The position numbers were made by a program, and so were the translations under genes. A model generated the notes under the pieces. That model did no database searches. It saw only the letters and a list, made by a program, of their open reading frames with translations, and was not told where the DNA came from. Positions 35,701 through 50,200 of a DNA stretch of 64,000 nucleotides are shown in pieces; the stretch's first letter is position 1; every line of letters starts with the position of its first letter. The DNA comes from Xiphophorus maculatus (Eukaryota; Chordata; Actinopteri; Cyprinodontiformes; Poeciliidae). The DNA lies in the NCBI RefSeq assembly GCF_002775205.1, contig NC_036456.1:13667463-13731462 (forward strand), written 5' to 3'.

Positions 35701-35900
35701 AATTAAAAGAATAAAAGATCTATTGATGTCTAAATGTGTTCGTGTTTTCATTGGCTATAAGTAGAAAATCATCATAAAAACTTAAATGTGTAATTAATCT
35801 ATAGATCTATTAATCTATTAATCTAATCTATTAATCTATAGAATGTGTTTCATTTTCATATATATTCATATATATATGAATATATATATAAGATACATAT
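32727..35900. other. Intergenic stretch, no gene seen
   Basis: Upstream flank of the second mucin-like gene. Only short, AT-driven open frames are present. The first few hundred bases should contain its promoter and an untranslated exon, but no clear TATA box or CpG-rich segment stands out. Confidence 0.45.
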
Positions 35901-35924
35901 ACATATACATACTGTATCTGCATT

Positions 35925-36110
35925 TTTTGAATCTTTGCAAGGACTGCTCTAAGCTGCTTTTTATATTGACAGCATGTTTTTTTTTTTGATCTTGTCTACA
36001 ATTGCTACTCAGTGGTGGTTGTTGTGTGTCTTGTCTCTATGCTGCTGTAACTGCGAAATAATTTCCCTGCTGGGATGAATAAAGTTATTCTATTCTATTC
36101 TATTCTATTC
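35925..36110 (+). mobile_element. LINE-like 3' tail with (ATTCT)n end
   Basis: The segment ends TTTCCCTGCTGGGATGAATAAAG followed by a pentanucleotide array (36086-36110). An untranslated tail with GGGAT.AATAAAG and a terminal microsatellite is typical of L2/Rex-like non-LTR elements in fishes. No coding part is left; insertion was probably 5'-truncated. Confidence 0.55.
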
Positions 36111-39100
36111 ATTTGGTAAATTGAGTTATTCAACTCACAGTCAAAATGGCAACGAACGTCCAGCGACTGTAATAGTTTTCAACATCCTCCTGTTGCTTTT
36201 CTAAATGGAAGAACAAGCCACCGGAATGTGAGATCATGAAGTTGAGAGGAACTTTGGCTGTGCCGTTGAATGTGGAGGTCACAGTGGGATGTTTAACAGG
36301 TTTGGTGATCTGAGAACTCCCTCACACTTAAAGACACTTTTTAGCCTGCAGGGATTTCCTGGTCACTGCTACAAAGTTACTACAAACCTTTTTTTTTTTT
36401 TTTTTTTTTTAGAAAGGCTTAAGAAAAGTACAAGTTGTTCATAGCAAGCTCTGCTTGAGCAATCAACAGGAAACAAATCGCAGCAACAGCAGCCTTCAAT
36501 GGTAATTGCTAGAAATTTCTACAAAATGTTAGTCTTCACCTTTTTTTTTTCCCCCTCTTCTCCATCCATGTCCACCTACATATAATGTTTTTATATTTTG
36601 TTCTCTCCTGCAGGATTGATGAAGCCATCACACATAAGCTTCTGAATAATTTTTTCCTGCAAGTTTCAACACGTACAAATTTCAGAGCAGGCTCAATCTG
36701 ACAGACAAGAAAATCGAGAAGTGAGTTGCGCAAACCCAAAGTTTATCATGAGGTTTGAAATGCATGAATTACACGAGGTTAGACTCACCTTTTTATCAGT
36801 CTGATACAATATCTTGACAAAATCTCCAGTTCACTGATAAGTTTCAACAAAACTAAAAACACAACAACAACGGAGTTAAGCTCATTTTCCGGAAATCTGT
36901 TCTTCCTGCCTTAACAGCTCCAGCGGCTGCGCCTCACTGCATATTGTCACCTATGTAAATTGAAAAACTTTGACTGCTGTATGTAACAGCAGATTTAAAT
37001 ACAGACAAGGATAGAGGAAACTTGTTTCATGCTCTCACATTAAGCGCTGGATTTTAAAATTTATTTGAAAAAGAGAAATGGAACCTGCCAAAAGAGCTGA
37101 CAATGTTGAGAACTGGTTTGTCACTTTGCTGCCAAAAAAAAATCACACCAAGCCTTAAAGAGTATGTATTTTTATGCCTCAAAGGGTGGTGAAGAATTTA
37201 AAATATTCTATAAAATAATAAATATCCTATGCTGTCTCTGTGGGAATCTAAGTCACTTCTAGGATCTTTTTTGCTAATTGAAAATTATCTGATTTTGAAC
37301 AGCTTTTAAATGTACTTAAATCTAACAGCAAGTGCACAAAACACAGCACAGAAGAGTTTGTCCAAAAAAAAAAAAAAAATCTGTGCATATCTCACAAATC
37401 CTTACAAATACAAAACATGAAATTGGGTTTACTTTCTATTGACTATATTTGTCCCTACTGGCTAATGATGGTACTGGTGGTAGCACTTACCCAGTAATCT
37501 CTGCCACTATAGAACATGTCTTTCTCTGCCTCCCTAAATCTCTGGTTTCAGAATTTTAATGATGTTGATATTGTGACAAGTTTGTTAAATGATTCTGTGT
37601 TTAGCCAATCAATGTCTGAAATGAAAAGCCATCTCCAGCAATTTCCTCACACCACTGATTTGTGCTGAAACTTTAAGCCAGCATTATTCTTCATGTCAAG
37701 AAATCCCGAACACTAATCATGCTATCACTGTGAGAGTTTTTGCAATTAGTCATCTGTAAGATTATTTTCTATTTCCTGGAACCTTGTTTAGATGTTACTG
37801 TCAGATAAGTAATAGAGCAACAACATATTTCCTGTTCATCCACAATCCACACTGTACTTGCTAGTTATTGTGCATGGTAACCATGAGAACACACAGCACA
37901 ATACTGACTGTAGTTTCTTTCGGCCCTGATATTCAACATCAAGGGCATAGCTAATGCGATAAGATGGTTGATAGCAAAATTCATCCCATACCTAAATGTC
38001 TTTTGCTAGGCTTTTATGTTTGCAGGAATGAATGATTAGTTTCCGTCAACATTTTTTCTATTTTATTTTTAGCCGTTCATCAGTTTGGTCTTTTTGTTGA
38101 ACTGCCCAGAAATAACTCTGCGCCCGCATTCAGTCAACAGAAACCATCTATTTACTGAGGAGCTGAGGCAGAATTATTTTTGTGAAGCAGCTATCACAAG
38201 GAACAAATCGAAAGAGCAATGCAAATTAGATGAGAGGTAAAGTAAACCTCGTGCAAATTAACAGGTAAGAGGAAGTTGGGGAAAAATAATGTATCCATTA
38301 TTTTCTGCTTGGTGGAGATTGAATCGGGGAGGGGAGGGAGGTTTGTCCCAGTGTCTGCTACCTGCTGATGGGTGTACTGGGAAAAACCTCCAAACTCACA
38401 GGAGGCACCCTGATCAGATCAATAAATTACTTCTGTTGCTGAATTTACAACACTGGTCATCACAGTTTCTGGCCTCCCTTGTTCGTATCTCGCAGTATGT
38501 AAAATGAATCCCATATCTGAATAAAAATGTATTAATTAAACGTTGCACCACCAGTGACTCCTTCCAGTTTAGGTCTCCTTAGTGGGGGTTACATTTAGTC
38601 TATTGATATTACTTCAATGTTCTTTAGCAAACATTGAAGTAATGTCTCCCCTGTCCTGCCAATTTTATTCCCAATCTACTTTTTATTTTGCAAGTCCTCC
38701 CTGCAAAAACACTTTCTTTGACTGAAAAGATTTTGATTTCCTTTTTCTACTTTTATCATCTCTAAAATAAGTCGAATATTAAATAATTCAACAAATTATA
38801 TGTCTTAAATGTCAACTGGATAACGAAGAAAGAGTTGGTACGACGCTTCCATTTTTGTTGACTTTGTCACATCTGCATCATCATGGTGGTAAGGAATGCC
38901 TTTCTTATTGGGAATGCTATTGAGGAAGTCTGATTTGATTTATGATGGAATTTCAGGTGCTTACCACTGAGTAAAGATACATTTCTGCCAATCTTCCTTA
39001 ATTTCAGTATTAATATAAACTGCTGAGATATTTGTGCATTTTGGTTAAGTGCAGGTAAAAAAACATCTCCTTTTATTGGGTTGCAAAGTGTGTGCGTAAG

Positions 39101-40830
39101 TGTGTGTGTGTGCAGGAATTGCCACTGATATTTTATAGCCTTTACAAGGAGAGTGACTATCAGACCTCCAGGTATGAAACAGCTGTTTCTTTCAATCCAG
39201 TTTCAAGTTTAAAGCTACTTTGAAAGTGTTGCTGCTAAGAATTTATTGCGTTTATGTCTCCTCCTACTGGCCTACAAAGAAACAAGTTTACCCCCCTCCG
39301 AAAAATCTGCAAGACTGAAACCTGGCAGTACATACACATCAATTTAGATGTTATGCGATGTCACACCCTCATGCACACCCCCGCAAGCGCGCGCACACAC
39401 ACATTCCTCTTTCACGAACCGATTTTTTTTTTCATTTTGATTGATTGTCATGTTTTGTGAAAAGCAGACTGTACGGTCTGCATTTTATACTCTGCTATAT
39501 GCAAATACCTCTAGCTACCTGCATGGGAATACTGATACATAAATATATGTAATGAGCAGCTCTTAAACTAAATCAATTAATGCTTCAATCAGTGAATGGG
39601 TGAATAAATGATATATTTGTTTTCAACATACTTAAACAATAAATGTTAACAGAAATACCAAAAATGATCAAATATGAAATAACATCATGATATTATTGTG
39701 CCGAATGACATTGTCAGTCAAGAATTTTGACTGAGGTCAAACGATACATAAAACAAAGTATCAAAGAAATAAAATTCATACTTTTCTGCTCATAATGGGG
39801 AAATAAATGCTCAATAAATCCTATCCCGATATAACTGACCAGTGTATGTGTATCGAAGCTAAAAGTATAGGTAAACACATTATGGCTAACAGTATCCATA
39901 ATGTGTTTACCTATATTTTTTCATTTATATCACAGTTATGTAGTTTATATTATCCATGACAATAAGTCTTTATATAACTCACCCATCATCAAAGTCCTTG
40001 TTTCTCAGACTTCACCATCTAATCAATACAAAAGAGAATTCGACTGAAACGCCTTCCATTAAAGATGGTTCGTTGTTCGTAATTATAGTGCAACAGTGAA
40101 GTTATGACAAAAGAAATTACTGATATTGTTCTTTCATAAACTTTATACAAGATAAATTTATTATAGAAGAGTATATGGAGGTAAGGTTGCACAAGATAAA
40201 GAGTGAACTCACACACCTGTAGCCAAAAAGACATTAATGACCAACAATTGTGTTTTTGAGAATATGGTTGACTTTAGGTTCAGGTCTTTTGAATTTTTTT
40301 TTGTTTGCAAGGATTTCCCGTTTTATTCCAGTGCATTGGCTTCAAAGTGATTGCTTACAGAGCTCTCATTGTGTTTTATATAACACCATCATCCAGTTAT
40401 TGTCACTTGAAAAAAACTGATTATAAGACCTGTCCTCTTGGATTAAGCATTAAGCAGGGCATCTTAGATGTGACACCAGAAAAATATCTCTTTAAAAGTA
40501 ATCCAACGTTGCACATCCATGTACAAAAATTCACAGAAATCTTGTAATAAGTAAATTGGTTTTGGATCCTAAATTATACGAAGGACAATTTAACTGAAAA
40601 AGACCGACATAAGGGGCATTGTTGGTGCAACAGTTTCAGATGGCTGAAGTAGGATAAGATAATTGTTTGATAAACATTACACGATCTAAAATCACAGCAC
40701 TAGAATAATAAGGGATTGAATAAGATGATAATGTTTTATAAATATAATTAAACTATTCACAAGTTGTATATAGGGAGATCAAATAAGGCACCAGCATCCC
40801 TCCTGACCCCACTAGGGACAAGGGCGTTAA
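36111..40830. other. Intergenic stretch, no gene seen
   Basis: AT-rich with poly(T) tracts (for example 36390-36412) and a short CA/GC-rich tract near 39385. A segment around 38300-38420 (GGGGAGGGGAGGG through CTGATCAGAT) looks like a LINE fragment but is too decayed to name. Nothing else is supported. Confidence 0.4.
39866..39915. repeat. Perfect 20-bp inverted repeat
   Basis: TATAGGTAAACACATTATGG at 39866-39885 is exactly complementary to 39896-39915, with a 10-base loop. It would form a long hairpin. It could be a miniature transposon remnant or a local template-switch product. Confidence 0.8.
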
Positions 40831-40833
40831 AAA

Positions 40834-40890
40834 ATGGATGGATGGATGGATGGATGGATGGATGGATGGATGGATGGATGGATGGATGGA
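40834..40890 (+). repeat. (ATGG)n microsatellite at a repeat tail
   Basis: About 14 copies of a GGAT/ATGG tetramer follow CCCACTAGGGACAAGGGCG. A degenerate CGACCC..GGATAAGCGG-type sequence followed by ATGGATGG is the usual 3' end of a dispersed fish non-LTR element, so this is probably its tail. Confidence 0.75.
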
Positions 40891-40975
40891 AATAACTTAC
40901 TTAATTTGAAAATAAGTTATTTACTTAATTTGTCAATCATTTGAATTTCTCTCTTAGACCGCAACCCCCTTCCTC

Positions 40976-40976
<1 letters not shown>

Positions 40977-41054
<78 letters not shown>
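40977..41054 (+). repeat. (ATT)n microsatellite
   Basis: Twenty-six uninterrupted ATT units. Poly-Asn and poly-Ile reading frames over it are artefacts of the triplet array. Confidence 0.95.
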
Positions 41055-44000
41055 GTCACAGTTCTGATTACAGACGCTCTCAGTGAGTGCCAGCTGGAGA
41101 CATCCTCGAAGGAAGCGGGTCCAAGTGGAAAACCATTTGGACCAACCCATCAATATAATCTGCATCAGAGGGTATCTGTTTTGATACCCTGGTGACTAAT
41201 GGAAAATACATTTGACTTTTAAACAGGTTTTAATTAGTTGTCCTTAATGCTCTTAAAACTACCTCTGCCCCATGTTTTGTCCTATAACAAAAGGGCAGCT
41301 AATTATTACTGGGCGTGGAGAGACCTGCAGAACAAGAACACCTTGGTGTTTGCTTTGTAATTCAAAAACCATGTCAGGCATGTTCAAGGAATAATACAAA
41401 GAAACATTTATGGAGTTCATTAATCATTACAAAGACATGCCGAAAACACAGAAGGTTTTCTGCATGTTCCCATGAGTCGATGTGCGTCACAGTACTCCAG
41501 AGACAGACTTTCTTGTACCTCACGTCCCATAGGTGGCAGCCAAAAAAAATTTTTTGTCTGTTTTAATTCACCCCTTAGATGAGTCATTTAATCACAGGTT
41601 TCTTCACTGTTTGTTTATCAGTTGGAACGAGCTCAATTTTGCTTTGTATCTAGAGTTGCAAATGCAGAGCAAGCTTTTGCTTGAAATGCATTTTAATAAT
41701 CATATAGAAATGTACCATTTATTAGTAAAGGAAGTTTTTAGTTTCTTTTGCGTCCTTGCCAGCAGTTTGAGACTTTCATTTGTAAAAATCTGGTGAAAAA
41801 CGGGAAGAAAATTGGCAAAATGACAAGCCACTGAAGTAAATCCCAATCAGCACCAATTTACATGAAAATTAATCAGCTGGGGAAGTGTCAGTAACACTTC
41901 ATTGTGTCCATTGCCCATATAAACCAAGAGAAGATCGCAAAATATAAACTAAGCATGCAGAAGCGCAAGAGACGGCACCCAATTTATGGGGAACCTCATT
42001 GAGTGAGCATGACTCACGTTTACATGAGGTGTTTTGGGTTGTCCAAATTTACCCAAACAATCAACCATCTGAAGGGTGCAGAGAGTATGACTCTGCAGAC
42101 CTGGGTAAGTTGCACACGCCGCATTCAAAAGTAATTGCATAGAGCTACTACTCTTCCTATTAGGCCACAACTTCCTCACAGATCTTGAACAATTACATTA
42201 GTAGATGGTGGTGGAGTGGGGTAGAGCTCTGCTATATTTAACTGAATGTGTCTTTTAAGTATTTAAAGTTTTACAAGTTTGTTTTTTTTAATTGATTGGT
42301 GTTTTTATTATTTGATATAACATACAAAATTCAACTTAAGCTTTGACGGTTGCCTTTATTGGAAAGCTGAATGCTTGCTTGGCTTTCATAATGAAAATCT
42401 GATTAGAAAACGTCATGAGGTGCAAAGTTATGGCTGCCTGACAACAGAAGTTTTCTTTAATCTCCTGTGGCATTTTCCAATTATGACTGACGCATGGTGA
42501 AAGATGCCGGAGTGTCATTCCCTTCTAACAGAAAGTAGCTCATTGTCAAGTTTACCTGGAACCCACAAAGTGACATAACAGTGAATTTATCTGCAAAGCA
42601 ACAGGATAAGCCGATGTTAGATAAGGTACAGAATGGATATTGATTGTGAAATTGGACAATTTTGAACTTGATAAATTTGGAATATCTGTCCTAAGATTGA
42701 TATTTGTAGGTATTCCTAACTGGAATAAAGCACAGGGTATATGTGGTTTTGTATTTGGTTTGGTCTGGTTGCATTTAATGAAAAATCACTTTAACATTTG
42801 GAGAAGACAGAAGTTTCTTTATGTCAAGGCATTTTAGTTTGTTTTGTAGTTTAATCTCTTATGAATGGTGCTATTCAAATAAACTTGCATTGCCTTAGCA
42901 GCCACTCTCCTGGTTGTTTGTGATGTCACATCTCGATGATGTGTTGTTTCTATCTTTAACACGTTTCTCCCTCCAGCAATTGGCTATCGGTTGAGCTATT
43001 TCTTCCATCAACTTAATTTTCAATAACTATATATGATAGACTTGGCCCAGTTCTCCGTGTTTAACCAGGTATGATCCATGGACAAATCAATTCAAGAATT
43101 TGCTGTTGCCATTAATCGTGGGGACAGGTTTTTCCGTGACACAGATAGTACTATTGGATCAACTACGCTGTTTAGCTGAGCTTCACCCCTTGGACAAAAC
43201 CAGTAATGGAGTCTCTGCTGCAATTGGCTCTTTTTATTCCTGGACCAGTGCTTCTATGGGGCTTTTGTGTCTCTTTCCTGCATTTTCAATTCCCACTGAG
43301 TCACATCAAATAGCTACTTCACAATTAGGTTCTTCTTGCTAAAAGAGAAGGGTTCCTGTTTACTGTCTGCGCAAACCTGCTCAGGATGAGGTAAAGTCAG
43401 TGACTTGATTCAAACCGATGTGCTTCCTTAGATGCACAGCAACTGTTTTCTATTGTGGCAATCTTAAACTTAATTTGACTCAATTGTATTCTGTTTAATT
43501 GGATTGTATTTGATTGATCTGGTTATGGGTGGAGATGGCACACCTTTTGACTGCTGTCACTTTGGATAGATTGATATGCCAATGTTCACAAAGTAAACCA
43601 AATGTTTTTTAAATTTCCCAATTTCCACCATCTCTAACAATTGTACATGCTGTCTTTATATGCCTCTGACTGTTGCAACTTCTCTTAAAGTACTGGAATT
43701 ATGTTTAGGATGTCAGTGAAAACAGCATCAGCAACTGAAGTAACTTAAACTCCTCTAAGCAAATTACTGTTGCATAGTAAAAAGGATGACATTGGACTCA
43801 ACCCAAACAGGATGAAATTGTGGTTAAGATGTGAAAAGACATAAATGTTTAAATATGGTTGAAAGTAGTTGCAGTTGCCCAACCTTGACTTTTAACATTT
43901 TTGTGTAGGCTAAGTTCAGAGAGGTCCACTGAGTTAGAAAAAAAGTCACATTTTCTAAATTTTTCTGGGCTAAATATAGACAATTACTGACAAACCTGAA

Positions 44001-46640
44001 ATAGTCTATAAACGTTTTTTATATGGCTGTCCAGTGTTTGGAATCAACTTTGATGTTTATGTTTTCCTTATAGCAGATGTTTTTGAACTTCTTGATGAAT
44101 TGCCTGAATATTTCCCCATTTTCAGTATTTGCATTCAATTTCAGATTCTCATGTATTTTGAGTTCTGTCCATCACTTTATCTTTCTTTTATCCGAAGGGT
44201 GAACAAGACGGCTCAAGTAAGGATGGTATGAGTCTTCTGCTTGTGTGTGTTTTACAATCCAGTCGTGCCAAAATTTTTTGGACGAGTGCGTTCTGAAATA
44301 CCTGGAATACTGTAGACCTAAGACATGACAACCCTGAGGGCAGCACACTTCAGAAACACCCCTGTCATGCAGTCAGTGCGTGGATGAACATGTGGGAGGG
44401 ACAAGAGAGGCATCCAGAAGGTCAAGGGTGTAACTCAAGAAGCGTGACAATCAGAGCTGTTGGGTCCTTGTCACATGAGAATGTGACAAAAAAGCAAAAA
44501 CGAAAGCTGTCAGTCACAACTTTAAGCACAAGGCCAGCAAGAACTTCAATCTAAGCAGCAGATGTACCCTCATGATAGCTTTTGTTATGTTTAGTCCCTG
44601 AGGAAGTTATGGCATCCGTGTTGTTGTGAGGGTGTGTGCATGTGTGTGTGTGTTACTGTAACAAGGTAGCCTTTCGCGGTTGGATTTTACAGTGAGGATG
44701 AAGCCTTGAGGCAGAGTCAGGTTTATTCTTCACATAAAATCAACACTTCACACTTGAAACTGCAGTCTTAAATAGTCCCAGCTGTGACAGACCAAACCAC
44801 CTTTAATTCACAGGGGAATCTCAATTCATCAATATCCACTTATTTAATTAAAATACCTTTTACTAAATACAAACATTTCCATTTACTTTTTATAAATATT
44901 TTATGTTTTATCATTACACCATATGAAACACCACAAAACCCATAAACAATTCCCCCCCACACACTTTTCAATGGCCTCTCCCGGAGACTATATATGGTGT
45001 CTGGACCCCCGGGGCAGTATTTGTCCAAACACCCTGGAGAGGACACAGAAAAGACAGGTGAGTCACTCTACATTAGCACTCCACACCCAACAGATTATGC
45101 ACAACACATTTGCTCAGTTTTACCCACCAGTAGCTCATTGCTCTGAGTAACAATTATCCTCCCTCCACAGGCAACCACCTCACTCGTCAATGAGGAGCAG
45201 CTGTGCAGAGCCCAGAACAAAAGGCTACATGCTAATCTCTAAAAATACTCAATAAATACAATTAAAACTTCTTGTGTGCAAATTGTTATTGATGTACAAA
45301 TCTATGCTTAAAGTCAGTGCTAAATAAAGTGCTTGTTAATAAAGTGCAAAAAGTACTTTTAAAAGTGCTATACAGTGATTTCGGTAAAATAGTCCCAGTA
45401 ATGGAGATCTCTTCATTACAGTTACTAAGAAGGTTTGTAAATGTAAGTTAATTTTTAGGCTTTTATGAATATCCCTTTTCTTAAAGTCCTAAAAGCATAG
45501 TTTACTGCACTTCCTAATATAAAAAGCCCAAACAATAACTGAGTCTGTAGATGAGTTGATGGCTAGAATCTTCCATCTGAAATTGAAATAAAAATAAAAC
45601 AAATCCAATAATTATTATAAGTGAAGATTCTTCTGGGATTATCATGCTGAAGGCCTGAAAGATAACCTACAAAACAAAAACAGAAACCAAGTATCAGAGT
45701 GCGTGACAGGGAGAATACTGTCACACTGTCCAATAAGGAAGTTGTGACGCGAAAGATCCAGGGATAACGTCAGAATTTGTCAAATCAAGTCTTCAGGTTA
45801 TTTATTCTTCAAGTTGTGGCTGTTTTAAGGTGGATAAATTGTACTTTTCATTTAAGTGATAACTTAATAAAAGGAACAGAAGAGAAAATTGTAGATGATC
45901 ATTTCAGAAGATAAAAAAATAGGCAGGAGTGTAATTTCTAACTTCTTTTTAAACAGATATAGAACAAGAGGTTAAATTACTTTTGAACCAGAAAATATTT
46001 CAAGTATTGGTCTATCACAGAGATGAGCTATTAGTGAAAAAGATTACCTTTCTTAGCAATTTTAGCTTTGTAATCAACATTTAATCTCTTCACCCTTTGT
46101 TGTTTAAAGATTAAGTAGATATGATGTCAAACCTCCCTTTAAAAAGCAGACAGACAAATGTGAGAAGACTTTGTCTTTCATACTAGTTGAAAAACTGTTA
46201 CTTAATTTAGACGTGATCTTTGCGCAACACTTTTATTCTGAGAATAAACACACCTGGGGAAAAGAGCCCTTTTGTGCTATCATAGTTTGTTATTCATGGT
46301 TGAAACCTTGGCATGCTGACTGACTGACTGCAACTGATAAATTTAACAAATTTGCTGTGATGCCATTATCTGACTTTAGAAACACTGTAGTAACAATGAA
46401 GGAGCATGTACAGTTTGTTGTAAACGTATTTATGTCCCCTGACCTTTTTCTCATTGTCATGTTACACCCCACTAACGTCAATGTACTGACATGTTAAAAA
46501 ATGAGGCAACCTACAGTTTTTCAAGCATATTTGAGCGTAGAGATATTTAAGATTCATTTCAACAACACAGAGAAATGCATGTAATATAAATAAACAGTAA
46601 AATTTGAATAAAATACCTTTTACAATTTGTCCAAACTTGA
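41055..46640. other. Intergenic stretch, no gene seen
   Basis: No ORF above about 90 codons and no family motif on either strand. A GT-rich tract lies near 44630-44660, and a C-run near 44950. The segment 44650-45420 has the feel of a dispersed element, but I cannot name it. Confidence 0.4.
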
Positions 46641-46649
46641 ACTTCCTTG

Positions 46650-46930
46650 TTTTGAATAGTCTGCAATGTCAGGACGTTCAACAGAGCTGCCGACACGCCC
46701 AGATCTGGAAAGTTCAAACAAGTTCACCCTGAAAGCAGAAAGCAAGATGAAGTCTCCAGTCTAACTTTCAAGGCGTAAACATTTGATCCATAAGAAAAAT
46801 TTGAGGGTCAGACTGAAGTTTGCCAGAGAGCATGTAATCAAAAACCCAGACTTCTAGTATGATGTTCTTTGAACAGATGAGACCAAAATTTGTCTATCTG
46901 GACAAAACAGGGGACATAATGAGTATAAAT
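46650..46930 (+). pseudogene. Tc1/mariner transposase relic
   Basis: One plus frame reads KKNLRVRLKFAREHVIKNPD, then two stops, then TDETKICLSG. This is the Tc1-like block around the catalytic Asp (usually ARLxFAxxH ... W.DETK). Just upstream, in a broken frame, GRPRKSSKF-like codons match the linker of the same family. In-frame stops and frameshifts make it inactive. No terminal inverted repeats were identified. Confidence 0.7.
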
Positions 46931-46939
46931 AAACTACAC

Positions 46940-47205
46940 CAGTCAAGACAACTTTATTTGTATAGCACAGGAACAGGGCAGTTCAAAGAGGTTTACAGCA
47001 ATAAACATTACATTTTCAAAAGCCATCATCACAATCATCAGGCAAATATAAATCAAATGTTTCAGTTATTATTAGTCAAGGGCAACTCTAAAGTGGTGGG
47101 TTGTTAACTTTGATTCAAAGGAACTAGTGTTTCGGCTGCTTTGCAGTTTTTTGGAAGTTTGTTTCAGATTAGAGCAGCATAAAATCCAAATGTTGCTTCT
47201 CCATT
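46940..47205 (+). repeat. Dispersed teleost repeat fragment
   Basis: It starts AGACAACTTTATTTGTATAGCAC, then GCAGTTCAAAGAGGTTTACA. The TTTATTTGTATAGCAC...CAAAG.G.TTTACA pattern recurs widely in fish genomes. It directly follows the Tc1 relic, so one probably inserted next to or into the other. Confidence 0.5.
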
Positions 47206-50200
47206 TTTCCATTCAATTCAGCTGTGGAAACCTGGAAATGGAAATGGCATGTTTTGGGGACGTCTTGCTGCATTCTGACCTTTGCAGCAAATTATAATAG
47301 ATTCCACCGTTAATTCCATCATCCATCACAGGATGCTTAAGGAAAATGTCAGGCCATCTGTAAAAAAAAGTAGCTGAAGCACAGCAGGACCCTGTATCGC
47401 AAGAATGTCCCAAAACAATAAATCCATCTAAATATGGTTGTAAACTAAGAGATGAAAAGACATGGATCCAGTCAAATCACAAACGTTGATCTCATTGAGT
47501 TGGGATGATGGATGAAGGTATATACATGGCAGGGCCTTCCTGGAAGAAAGTCTGTCAGAGGGTGCAAAAAATTTGAAAATGAGGTAGAGGTTTATCTTTC
47601 AGGGGAATATTGAACCTCAATAAGACATGACACACAGCCAGAGTTATGTGGAAAGGTTTAGATCAAAGTATATTCAGATTCAGATCTAAGTCTAATTCAA
47701 TTCTAACATAATTCTAATTATGTGAACATAAATGTTGACTTGAACATTTATGTTCACATACTCTCCATCCAGTTGGACTGAGCTTTATATATTTTCAAAA
47801 GCAGTAAAAAAAAAATATCACTCAGAGTTTCAGAGTTTGAGCTAGAAAAGCTTTTGAAAATCTATATTTTATTCCCACCCTCACTTTTCGTTTCAAAGTT
47901 TGTGTGAGGGTGTTACATAAAGTCCCAAAACAAAAAATGAAACAGGTATGAAGACTTTTGTAAAGGTAATATACTGTATGTGCAGACACAACTGTAGCAC
48001 TGCCCTGAAGTCTTTGTTGTTGTTTCCTGAGGACGGATGCATCCACCAAGCTAGTAGGAGCCGCTCAGCGAGACAGACATTGAATAGATGCTATTTTGAT
48101 AGTTTAGGCATTTACACTGACAGCTGTCTGATAAAGCCCTGCGGGCTTTAGGTGTGCCCAGAACCTGACTGTGACACGGGATGATTCACACAGTCAGAAA
48201 ACCAGCGCAGTGAGTTTGCACCTTGTTCATTTCACAGTTGGGCAGAGCACAGCAATGTTGTTAATAATAGACAGTCATGTGAAAACCCGGTTTGTCTGGG
48301 AGGAAAAGGATCAGAGCACAATACGTAAATCGGTTATTTATTCAGAATTAATTCATGATTTATAAACAAATGCATAAACTGCCTTAGATTCTACATAAAC
48401 TACAAAAAATAGCTGCAAAAATTGCATAGGAAAAACATCAGTTTTTAAAATCATTGGGTTTTTTTCTTTCTTTTTAATTGAAATAAAAATAAAAGAACTA
48501 TAAAATCCTATATGTTGCCAGAACTTGTAATAGCAGACGTTGATCATTATTTGTGTCAGTGGGTCAGTTTACTGTGGAGTTCTTGTGAAATACAATCAGA
48601 ATTGTAGGACTCCATTTAACTAGTTTAGGCATGACAATAACCTGTGTGAATTATTTACCATAATAAAATTAGTTTTAATACATTTGTTCTGTCTTCATTT
48701 GCTTTTTTTTCCCCATTCTGCATAAAATGGAGCACTTGCAAAATGTTATTACACAAATTTAGTAAGTCAAAAGATTGAATGGTTTTGGTATTTTCTTGTG
48801 TTTTACAGAGAACATTTTACCAACAGACATAATATTAAATATTACATTTGACTGTATTGCACTGTAAACAGAACTGAGCTGGAAATAGCAGTATAACTTT
48901 GGTTTTGAAATTATTTGGATTTAAACTAACTATTTGGAGATATAACTTAATATTGACACATCTTTGATTCTGTATGTTTAACTTAAAAATTCTTACAATT
49001 TAGGTGTCCGGTAAAAATGAACTTCTAGTTCACAAACTTTTACTGAAAAACTCTTTACTTCTGAAGTGTGTGTTAGGTGTGTGTTACTTTCTTTCTTATG
49101 TAAAACCAACTAGTCACTGCATAAGGTCAATGAACTTTTAACAGGAGTTCAATATAGGTTCATTTTTTAGGAGTTGCAAATGGAAACAATAAGCATCAAT
49201 CTTGCACACTGCAACTGCCTTTTTTCAGTTAACTAACTGAAAATAAATCACTGTTTGCTAAAGAATTGACTTTTGTTAAATATATAACTTAATTTGGCCT
49301 TTGCAGAACATTTCATGTCTTATTATCTTCTAGTAGGTGTTATGGTTTCGTTGGTAGGTTTGATTTGTGGCATCACACTGCCTCCTAGTGTTTTACAGAT
49401 GGTGTTGTGTGAGTGCCTTAATTGAAGACCTGTTCCAAGTCCAAGCCCTCCACCATAGAGTTATCTGTTCAAAGACGTGATCCAGGACTGTCTGACTTTC
49501 CTACAAATTTAATTTTAGATTTCTAGTCTTGAGATGTTATGAATGGTTTTCAAATTCTGAACATTTACCGAATCTTTGGATTTTTTTTTTTTTTTAACAA
49601 AATCTTGATGACATCTGATCTTCTATCCACACACTGTCTATAATTACTTGTGGAGTCACAAGTAGACTGGTGCCTATCTGCAGGCCTTTTGCCTTGCAGA
49701 CAGGCTTTTTGCCATCTATCTGCAGATAGGCCCATCTTTGGGCAAAAGGCCCATCACAGATCTGATCTTGGCCTCATTCTGAACTGGTTTGAATGTGTTT
49801 TTCAAACGTGAACCAGCTTTTGTTACCTAAAACAGATATAATCACTAATAATAAACAATAACTTGTATGCCAAGGATGTGTTATTCTTAAAACAATTTCA
49901 AAATTTCAATGGGAATACCTTGAATTGACACAATAAACTTGTGATGCTGTTACTGATATTGGTAAGTAGAACTATCTAAGATATTTTGATGTACTTTGTC
50001 TCCACCTCGTGGCAGCTGGGAGGTATGTGGCTTTACCTGCACTACGAACTGAAAAGACATGATGCGAAAGGCCCACATATCAGCTCTCTTGTTCAGTTTG
50101 TGGCATCGGGTTGTGTTGTTGCCCACATCTGAATGTTAATGGGATCATAGCTGAGGTCTTAGCATCTAAAGGGGGTTTCATAAAAAGCGATCCCAACTCC

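Noticed and set aside
40917-41195. Poly-Asn and poly-Ile ORFs
   Set aside because: Direct translation of the (ATT)n microsatellite.
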